Origin: Alligator mississippiensis
Lineage: Eukaryota > Chordata > Crocodylia > Alligatoridae
NCBI RefSeq assembly: GCF_030867095.1
Contig: NC_081830.1
Location: 34,393,832-34,457,831, forward strand
Direction: 5' to 3'
DNA length: 64,000 bases
Shown here: in pieces, positions 56,385 through 64,000 of the stretch
Layout: each line of letters opens with the position of its first letter
How positions within the stretch are numbered: position 1 is the first letter of the stretch
Program-made: the position numbers and the translations under genes
The notes under the pieces: generated by a model
The model's database searches: none
What the model was told of the DNA's origin: nothing
Seen by the model: the letters and a program-made list of their open reading frames with translations, nothing else

Positions 56385-57235
56385 CTGAAGAATCATAGAT
56401 TTCATAAGACATTAGAGCTGGAAGGGACCTTGCAAGATCATCAGGTCCAGTCCCCTGCCCAAGGGGCAGGAAGTCAGCTGGGGTAAATGATCCCAGCAAG
56501 ATAGGCATCCAAGTGTTTCTTAAGAGTGTCCAGAGTTGGTGCTTGCACCACTACTGGGAGGAGGGGGTCAATTCCAGGTCCTGGGGACTTGAAGGGTAAA
56601 GAAGTTTTCCCTTATGTCCAGCCTAAAGTGATCTTCCAGGAGTTTATGACCATTGGACCTTGTGTTCCCTAGGGGTGCCGTAGTGAGCAGACATTCTCCC
56701 AGTTCCTGATGCACATCCCTTATGTACTTATAGGCATATTTCTTATAATCCTATAGGCATATCATTTTTAATCCTATTTCTTCCAACCTCTCTTTGTATG
56801 ACTTGCCTTCCAAACCCTTCATCATTTTTGTTTCCCAACATCTCTAACTTCTCTGTCTCCTATTTGAACTACGAAGCTTAAAAGTGCACGTGATATTCTA
56901 GATGAGGGCTGAGAATCACCAAGTAAAGTACCTACTAATTCTTCTGATTCAGCCCAAAAATGAATTTCCCTTTTGTATAGCTGCCTCACACTACAGACTC
57001 ATTTTGTATCTGTGATCCATCAAGACTCTTGGATCTTTCTCTGTAGTGTTGCCATCCAGCCATCTTGTGTCTGTTTTTGGTTTTTCTTCCCAAGGTGTAG
57101 CCCCTTGAATTTGTTGACTGTAGCCCTGTTTTCCAAACTATTTTGATCTTTCTGAATTATACTCCTGTCCTCCAGTGTGTTCAAAATCCTTCCCAGGTTT
57201 GTTTATTCTACACCGTTGTCCAAAAAGATTAAAAA
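56385..57235 (-). mobile_element. CR1-like LINE fragment, minus strand
   Basis: Begins with the reversed CR1 end AATCATAGATTTCATAAGAC and GCTGGAAGGGACCTTGC, then AGGTCCAGTCCCCTGCCC, then the reversed ORF2 C-terminus. The distal part (56790-57220), with CAAAGTGTAGCCCC-type wording, resembles sequence known from longer sauropsid CR1-related copies and is less certain. Worn, many indels. Confidence 0.7.
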
Positions 57236-58729
57236 AACCCCTTCCAGTTATGCTCTGCCTACAGGCAATAGCTATCCATACAGTAACTGAATCCACTTTA
57301 AGTCACTGACTATCCTTCCCATGGCCCCCTATTGAGTTATGCTGTCCTTAGAGGAAGGAATAGATATGCCTAGCTGTCCAACCCCTACTACCACTCTGGA
57401 CTCTTTCCTTGTCAGTCCAAATCCAGGGATAACAGTGAAGTATAACGAAACTACAGACTACACTCTGCTCTTCCTCCTTTCCCCTTTCCTCTCCCCCTCC
57501 CACTCCCTTTCCCTCACTCCTCTCCACAACATCCATGATCTACATCCTTTAATCATTTTAGGCCATTCATAGGAACAAACTCATTATTCTCACCCTCTCC
57601 ATTTTTTTGGCTAGCTGGAAAATAATCACCATCTTCTGGCTAATGTTTGCACCCACAATTTTCACTTTTCCAGCTCCACCAACTGTGGAAACATAGTGGA
57701 TTATATCCACGGGTAAGATGTGTTATAGGCAAAGTAGTGTTAGCAAAGCTTAAGCCATGTAACTGAAATATGGTTGGCGAAAGCATTAACACAAATTAAT
57801 GAAAGTAAGTGGTCCCATGTCAACCCTTCTACTGCCAGCTCCTCATAGAAGTTAATCACTGTGGCCAGGAGAGGGATATTTTTTCCTCAGAAAAGCAGAA
57901 CATAGAAGAAAGTATATGTGACCCTTCTTCCAGGCACTGGAAGGCAATAACAAGGTCTGAATTCAAATTTGAGGGCTTTTACGTAAACTTTCTTTCTTAA
58001 CTCAAGCCTGTACCCAGAAACCTGGGACAGTACATTTTAATTGGTTATTCCAAAGTGAAACAACTTCCCCACTTAGAAGCAATAGTAAATTATAACAGCC
58101 TTTATTAATGTGTAAAAGGGACAAACACACAACCCTAAAGAAAAGCATATTCATTATTTGCTCAAACCACTAACAGTTAATTGTCTATGACAGTCAATAA
58201 TAAAGAAACTGATCATTTTCCTGTATTATCATGCAAATGGTTATGAAGATAATTTTCCAGATGGTTTCCTACTCTTCAGTAGACATTTTTGATACAGTGT
58301 CAATAGCCCATTTGGTCATTAATGTTTTTTCTTCTATGTGGCCAATTAAAATTGCTTTATGTAATGCATACCATAGGTGTCTGTGTTTCATAGATGTAAC
58401 CAATATTTTATTAAGTTATATTAAATTTCTACTGAGGTTTGCCTTACTTTGGGCTTGTATTGAAAAATGTCTCAATTTTAGGTATTGAAAAAAATGGGAT
58501 TTTCAGGTCTCTTGCAGCGCGTTGTATTTCTTCAATCGACCTATCCTCTATAATAATTTGCTTTGTTTGTGTCTTTGTCATTCTGTCTTTTATGTGCAAA
58601 AAGCATATTTGTGCTCACTTTTCTGGACTTTTAGTGATTGATTTCAATTAGTTACAGTGTACTCTTGGTATCGAAGCAAAAATTGTCCCTTAACACCCCT
58701 ACTTTAACTTTAACCCATAACAGCCTTAC
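57236..58729. other. AT-rich intergenic, no gene seen
   Basis: A CT-rich patch lies at 57470-57530. The segment 58650-58730 (TCTTGGTATCGAAGC) may hold the Helitron 5' side but its end is not defined. No other feature. Confidence 0.35.
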
Positions 58730-59419
58730 CAAGGTGAAGCAGAGAATAGATAGCAAAGGAAGGCAGAAAGAATAGCAAGAGTAAGACAAAGCAAAACAAA
58801 TGAGCAAAGAGGACGTCGCAGAAGGGATGCAATGGAAAGGCAAAGGGTTCGCAGATGCAATAGAAGACAGGCTGAAAGAGTAGACAACAATAGATTCACT
58901 GAAGATGGGATTGAGGAACATAGTTGTGGATTGGTGAACACGGTGTGCCAATTTTGTAACTCTTTAAACTTCCAAGCTGAAAGACCATCAGATGGAGAAT
59001 TCCAGAATTGTTGTCATAAGGGTAAAGTGATTCTACCTCCAAGAAGACCATTTCCAGAGTATTTGCATGATTTGATGACACATCGGAACAATGAGCATTA
59101 TCAGAACTTTAAAACAAACATTTGATTGTACAACAGTGCATTGTCTGTTGAGCAAAGTTCAATGATGAGATGTATGATTCACAGACCGTGTGGAGGATTA
59201 ATCCAAATGCACCGTGCGTGGAAAATCATCAATGCCTAAAGAAATATCTGAAGTAGTTTAGAGAGGAGACACTTGGAAATGTTAATGGGTACCCATTGTA
59301 TAGAAGAAGGCCAGGCAGAACAACTCAAGTTGGTAATGACACAGTGGATAACAGAAACGTGGTACCCTATAACAAGTAGCCTATTTTTGCCCGTCATTTT
59401 TGATGGGCTTTTACACTAA
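58730..59419 (+). mobile_element. Helitron, internally deleted, with 3' hairpin
   Basis: The protein-like part (58778-59376) matches Helitron Rep/helicase N-termini: an Arg/Gln-rich stretch (RRRRDAMERQRVRR, NRRQAERVDNNRF), a CQFCNSLNF zinc-like box, CCHKGKVILPP, then after a TGA LYNSALS, and finally NVNGYPLYRRRPGRTTQVGN and DNRNVVPYN. In intact elements hundreds of residues of Rep catalytic and helicase domains follow. Here the next bases are the 3' terminus: GCCCGTCA-tttt-TGATGGGC (59389-59408), an eight-pair stem with one G-T pair, then seven bases and CTAA (59416-59419), followed by T. Hairpin plus CTRR next to T is the Helitron end. The 5' TC end was not found. Confidence 0.8.
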
Positions 59420-60116
59420 TATTTGAATAATTGCCCAAAATGTGCGATACCAGTATGTTCCCAGATGCTAAAGTTTCCTAATAAATTATTAGGATTAAAT
59501 TCAATATTATTATAGGTGCTAAAGTTATTTGTGTGAGTTTATGTGGCTGTCAGACAATGTCATCAGAAAATGGTAGACCAGCACCCACTACCAGAAACTT
59601 CAGTATGTGACTGAGACAATCTCCATGGGTGCTGTTTAACCTGTTTTGTCAGGAATGTGTCAGACTCTACTTTTGTTATCACCCAAGCCACTGGGTCCTC
59701 TGGAGGTGCTCAGTCAACTGTATGATCACTTTGAAAACGCAACTCTCCAGGGTTCTGCTATAGCTCATGTTGTCCTTCCATTTAGCAGAGTTTTCTCGCA
59801 GGAACATCTCCTCCAGCAGCAGGAGAATGAAGAGGCAGGGGTTTCCTTTCATGGTTGCAAATAGCTCCTGGTGCTGTGCTGTTGGCATATGCATCAGGGA
59901 CATGCCCCTGTCGGAGAAAGCATCCTACAAAATTTGGGAGAGATGCATTCTGAGTTATGGCATATGGAACATAGGATAGAAATGTGTGTGCCTGCCTCCT
60001 GCAGTTTTGAAAGCCCTTGAAGGCAAATCCAGCTATTATCTCCAATAGATTGGAAAGATGGAGGTATTGTGGTGCCAGAACCCTCTGGGTTATGTGGCAC
60101 ATGTACAGATAAACGA
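59420..60116. other. Unclassified stretch between Helitron and hAT end
   Basis: Minus-strand open frames (59679-60175) are moderately long, but I recognise no domain. The sequence CGATACCAG at about 59453 is an inverted match to CTTGGTATCG near 58670, possibly by chance. Confidence 0.35.
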
Positions 60117-60537
60117 TAGGGCTGTGTGAGGCTTCGGATCTGGAGCCGCTTCGGACACTCTGGCTGCCTTTCCAATGACAGCGACTGGGGGGGAGGGACT
60201 TAGCAACATCATAAAAGCCACTGTTTGGAGGTATGCTGTGCCTTTTGCAAGCTTGTTCCCTCTCAGGAACTTCATGAGAAAGGTGCCCTCAGACTCAGGC
60301 ATCGCAGCTTGGTTGCTTTACTCAGTAGTTGAACTTGCCTGCTCCTTTTTGTTGTTAGAAAGGTTTGGGTAGGATTTAGCTTTCTTAGCTTGGCTTATCA
60401 TCTCTTAGTACTATTCAATTCATTCCTTTCAATTTATATTTGTTTTTTTTTGTGTGCAAATTTTGAAAAAAGAAAGCTGTGTTTTCCCTGCCAGTGTGAT
60501 CCATCACTGTGGAGGGAGGCACACAGACTGCACACAC

Positions 60538-60572
60538 ATGTACACACACACGCATACATACACACACACACA
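60538..60572. repeat. Short (CA)n microsatellite
   Basis: Interrupted CA dinucleotides, ACACATGTACACACACAC and similar. Confidence 0.85.
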
Positions 60573-60769
60573 ATATGAAGAAGAAAAATCAGATATTCAT
60601 AGGAGAATAAGACAGACAGACACAATTTTTACATAGCTTTTAACACTGAAGCAAATAATCAAAGAAGAGTCCAGTGCACACATGCAACAAGGGGAATAAA
60701 AAACACGAACATAAAAGGAGTGATACACACACGGAGACCTTTGCAGCACAGGAAAGATTAATATGAAGC

Positions 60770-62776
60770 ATGCTGGAAAGGCAGGTGCCAGGGCTTCTGG
60801 CAGGGGAGGGAGAAGGGGTAGGGGGAGAGCTAGAGCTGCAAGAGAATTTTGAGCTGGCAGATGATCCCAGGCTTGCCATCTGCCAGCATTGCTGAAGGCA
60901 CATGAGCTGTGGCAAGGATGTGAGACACTTTTCCACAATGGCGATGCTGCTGCATCTGAGGAGGCAGCACTCTCTTGCCCTTCTTTCTGCTCAGCCTGAC
61001 ACCAGTATGAGCGTGCCGAAAGGAAAGTCCCCTGCTCACTTCAAAGCCCCCTTCTCCCCAAAGCAGAGGCAGGCCACCTTGGACCAGCGGGGGAAAGGTA
61101 GACAGAAAGGGGGTGCATTCCCAAGGCGAGTGAGATCACCCAAAGCATTGGGGAGATGCTTGCTCTGGATAGCCAGCCCTTCTCCCTAGTTGAGCGTCCA
61201 GGGTTCAGGTGGTTCATAGCACTTCTGGCCCCATCTTACAAAGTCTCTGAATGCACCACCTTTAGCAGGACTGTGGTGCCCTCTTTGTATGAGGCATGCA
61301 GGGAGTACTTGAGGGAGGAGCTGCGCAAGGCAGAGCTGCAGGTAGTCTTGCACTTCACCTCTGACATCTGGAGCAGCTGGGGTGGTGATCATGCCTACCT
61401 CTCCCTCACAGGGCACTGGTGTGATCAGTCAGGCCATTGGTGGGCTCTACTGCAAGCCGAGGTGCTGGATGAGTCCCACACGACAAGGGAGATCATGGGG
61501 GCCATGAACCTTATGGTGCAGGGGTGTCTTGTTGGGCAGGCCAAGCTCACCCACAGGTTCATGGTCACTGACAACAGGGCCAATATGGTGAAAGCTGTCC
61601 ATGATGCCAACTTTGTTGGCATCTGCTGTGTGACACACAGGCTGCACTTAAGAGTGAGGGAAGCCTTGGAGAGGGACAGGGCTGGCAACGATGGCACCAC
61701 CACCACTACTGCTACAAGCCAACTGATTTCAAAATGCAGGAAGATGGTAGGCTACTTCCACCGCAGCATCAAGCGGGGCAAGATGTTGTGGGAGAAACAG
61801 GAAGAGCTGAACATCCCGCAGCACAAAATCATGCAGGATATGGAGCAACTGATGATCGAAAGTTTGGTGGAGCAACTGAAGGCCATCCATGAGATGGCCT
61901 TGCTTGGGGAGATTGGGATCAGTGGCCCCCTGAACAGAGCTGAGTGGGGTACCATTTCCCAGATCTTGCTGGTCCTCAAGCCCTTCCTCGAGACCACCGA
62001 GACCCTTAGCGCTGGTGTTGCCCTCCTCAGCCAGGTAATCCCCCTAGTGAGGGAACTGGAGAACCAAATGGAGAAGTTCCAGAAGATCAATGTTCCTGGC
62101 TGGGGCAGGCCGCTGTCAGCAGACATGCAGGCACTGGTGAGGTGGCTGAAGGAGGGCATCAGGAGATAGCTGGATCCCTTGTGGTCTGGTATGGTCCTCA
62201 TGATAGCAGGCATGTGTGACCCAAGGGTGAAGGGGAGCATGTGCATTGGCAGCCCCAAAACCCTCGATCACTGGACACAGGTGCTGGTCGACAAAGTCAG
62301 GGAAGCTGAAGTGCAGAGGTGAGGGGATGTGGAAGAGTGGGATCCACTTTCCCATGCCAGAACTCCCAGCACTAGCACCAGCACCAGCCAGTCTCCTCCA
62401 CGCCAGCCACTGCCAATGTGGGCCATGGGCATGGCTTCAATGCTGGGGTCCAAATGCACCAGACCCCAGCCTCGGGCAGGTAGCACTGAGGCTTCGATGG
62501 CTACCTATCTCACTAAGGATGTGGAGCCACTGGAATGTGGCCCCTTGGCCTACTGGGCAAGCTGCAGCCAGATGTGGCAGGATCTGACCATGCTTACCCA
62601 GCAACACCTGTCCTGTCCACCAACCAGTGTCCCAAGCGAGGGTGTTCATCATGGCTGGGGATGTTGTGATACCCCACTGCACCTGCTTGGATCCTGCTTT
62701 GGTGGAGCAACTGGTGTTCCTAAAGGTGAACCTCCCGCTGCTGAGGTTCCCCAAGCTCCACCTGCAGACAGACTGA
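60770..62776 (+). pseudogene. hAT (Ac-like) transposase, broken
   Basis: hAT transposases cut and paste elements with eight-base duplications. The frame from ATG 60770 has an N-terminal BED-type finger (AICQHC, then LLHLRRQH), then a LALDSQPFSLVERPGF stretch, the first catalytic aspartate in TSDIWSSWGG, the second in VTDNRANMV, the CVTHRLHL block and helix-rich middle. The C-terminal dimerisation part is LSCPPTSVPSE, then in another frame RVFIMAGDVV and DPALVEQLVFLKVNLPLL. Breaks: TGA inside the finger (about 60892), a frameshift near 61120, TAG at 62167, TGA at about 62320, and a frameshift near 62640. Domain order is complete, so the copy is not ancient. It may be related to the source of short elements a to e. 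Confidence 0.88.
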
Positions 62777-63839
62777 GTGCCACCCTCCTCACTCCATCTG
62801 CACCAATTTCCTTTTTTGAGTTTTTTAAAAGCCAAGTAAAGTCCCGCTGTCAGCTGGAGGGGGCACTAACTGCATCACCAGCCAGCAGGGAAGAACATGT
62901 CCCTGCTGAGCTCATTCCCCTGCCAGGATGAACTTAGAGGTATGGGATTGGGGCTGTGGGGAAGGAGGAGGCCTCCGGTCCTGGGCATGACCACTAAAAC
63001 TGTACCCTGCCAGGGTAGGGAGGCCTGGTGGGACTGCTGGTGGTGCGGCAGCCCCGTAAATGCCAGGACCAATGCTCTCCTGGTGAAATGTGGGGAGGAG
63101 GCACCATAACCTCCAGCTAATGCACGCACGCACAAAGTCCTGGCTGGGGAACACCCAGACCTGTCACATCTTTGACAGACCTGACACTTGCTGGTTGCAG
63201 TGAAGTTATGAATCTCCTGGTGAGCTCAGCTTAGCTGCCTGGGATACCAGCTTTAGGTTGAAAACCCCTTTGTCAGGCTGAGGAAGTACCTGCAGTTGGT
63301 CCTGGATGGAAGGAATAGTAAAGAAGCCAGAGTCTGGCCTGGCCCACAATGCAGGCAAGAAAGCCAGTCAGTAAAAATGGAAATGGAGGCATCAGGGGGT
63401 GAGGGACTGGATGGGGTAGGGGGAGGCACGTGTCTCTTGTTCCATATCAAAGGGGTTTGAGACAGGGCAAGAGTCACGTGTGTGCTTGTCTGGATGTACC
63501 CTGTAGCTTCAAGCATCTTTTGAAACACTAGAGCTGGTAGGAGACTCTGTGTCTTCAGAGTGCTGAAACTTTTAAATTAGAAACAGATCATATGTACACA
63601 TGTCCATACCCCAGGTCTTCAAATCATAGGTTAATGCCATAATGACTGGACTCCCATTCCAAACTCCACCTAGAAAAACCCCACATGCACTATTTGCCCC
63701 ATTCTAAATTACTTAGCCAAAGTCTATAAAATAACTTCAGCCTAACATTATTTATGGAAAAGCAAATTATAATTATTCCATTTTAGAACATGCAAAGAAT
63801 GAATTCCAGTGAAGAGTCCCAAGATTGCAATGGAAGTAG
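62777..63839. other. Intergenic, no gene seen
   Basis: Continues from the transposase with chance open frames in GC-richer DNA up to about 63110, then AT-rich. Searched by eye for a TAGGGCTGTG-type inverted end without success. Confidence 0.4.
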
Positions 63840-64000
63840 TTATTTCTTCCTGGTGTAAAATATTCCATCTACCATTTTTCTCACCACATTTTTTATTTCC
63901 TTGTTTCTTAGGCTGTAGATTATTGGATTGATGAGAGGAGGAACCACAGAATACAGCACAGCATCAATGAGGGAATGGCAGTCTGAGTGCACCAGACTTG
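63840..64000 (-). CDS. Olfactory receptor, C-terminal part, cut by window edge
   Basis: On the minus strand the last 52 codons read LIDAVLYSVVPPLINPIIYS, then LRNKEIKNVVRKMV and GIFYTRKK, ending at TAA (63840-63842). VPPLINPIIYSLRNKE is the TM7 signature of ORs. The remaining part of the gene lies beyond 64000, so whether it is intact is unknown. The TM7 wording differs from the genes at 3859 and 37974. Confidence 0.85.
   Translation of the reverse strand, partial: SLVHSDCHSLIDAVLYSVVPPLINPIIYSLRNKEIKNVVRKMVDGIFYTRKK

Larger units (their letters stand above)
60117..62776 (+). mobile_element. hAT transposon copy, 5' end and transposase, 3' end not found
   Basis: It begins TAGGGCTGTGTGAGGC followed by TTCGGATCTGGAGCCGCTTC, the same kind of end as the short elements at 48132 and elsewhere. 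A CA microsatellite (60538-60572) sits in the leader. The transposase frame runs 60770-62776. No matching inverted end was found up to 64000, so the 3' end is lost, beyond the window, or the 5' end belongs to a separate scrap. Confidence 0.6.

Noticed and set aside
58660-59465. CTTGGTATCG / CGATACCAG pair as Helitron-type terminal inverted repeats
   Set aside because: Only about eight bases match, and the hairpin plus CTAA gives a better 3' end.
59679-60175. Minus-strand frames between the Helitron and the hAT end
   Set aside because: I tried to read them as Harbinger or other transposase pieces but found no motif that holds.

Overview
The window looks like nuclear DNA from a sauropsid, most likely a crocodilian. 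CR1 LINEs ending in the ATTCTATG-type octamer dominate, with several hAT-type DNA elements, solo LTRs and a cluster of single-exon olfactory receptor (OR) genes. The lineage is inferred from repeat style, not from a marker gene. No rRNA, tRNA, CRISPR array or prokaryotic feature was seen.

The only host genes recognised are ORs. Two are open: a family 11/6-like gene at 3859-4797 (+) and a class II gene at 37974-38888 (-). A third is cut by the right edge (63840-64000, -). Three are broken: a close relative of the first gene with one nonsense codon (15098-16030), and two OR12D-like pseudogenes (22022-23834 and 34474-36742), each split by inserted DNA. Sequence upstream of the first gene (about 470-1700) resembles sequence upstream of the one-stop pseudogene (11040-11720), so these two probably arose by tandem duplication with their 5' flanks. 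OR11-like next to OR12D-like genes recalls the OR cluster in the human extended MHC class I region; this homology is a hypothesis.

The rest is mostly transposon-derived. There are at least nine CR1 pieces, including one nearly complete but internally deleted element (29755-33805) and a 5'-region-only piece inside an OR pseudogene. An older, non-CR1 reverse transcriptase remnant lies at 19200-20215. Two solo LTRs (6540-7718 and 12635-13510) have perfect five-base target duplications, and two other LTR-like blocks are less certain. Five short hAT-like elements share a TAGGGCTGTG-type end, four of them with recognisable eight-base target duplications. A broken hAT transposase copy near 60117-62776 begins with the same kind of end and may be a relative of their source. 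A sixth hAT-like element (14302-14783) has different ends. A Tigger/pogo-like element keeps a short transposase tail with a PCNA-binding-type motif. A Helitron fragment (58730-59419) has Rep-protein similarity running almost directly into a 3' hairpin and CTAA end.

Most intergenic stretches are AT-rich with no coding signal. I see no undescribed multi-gene system. The most unusual items are the compact Helitron, the palindromic hAT elements, the CR1 5' insertion lacking a 3' end, and the start-codon problem of the first OR gene.
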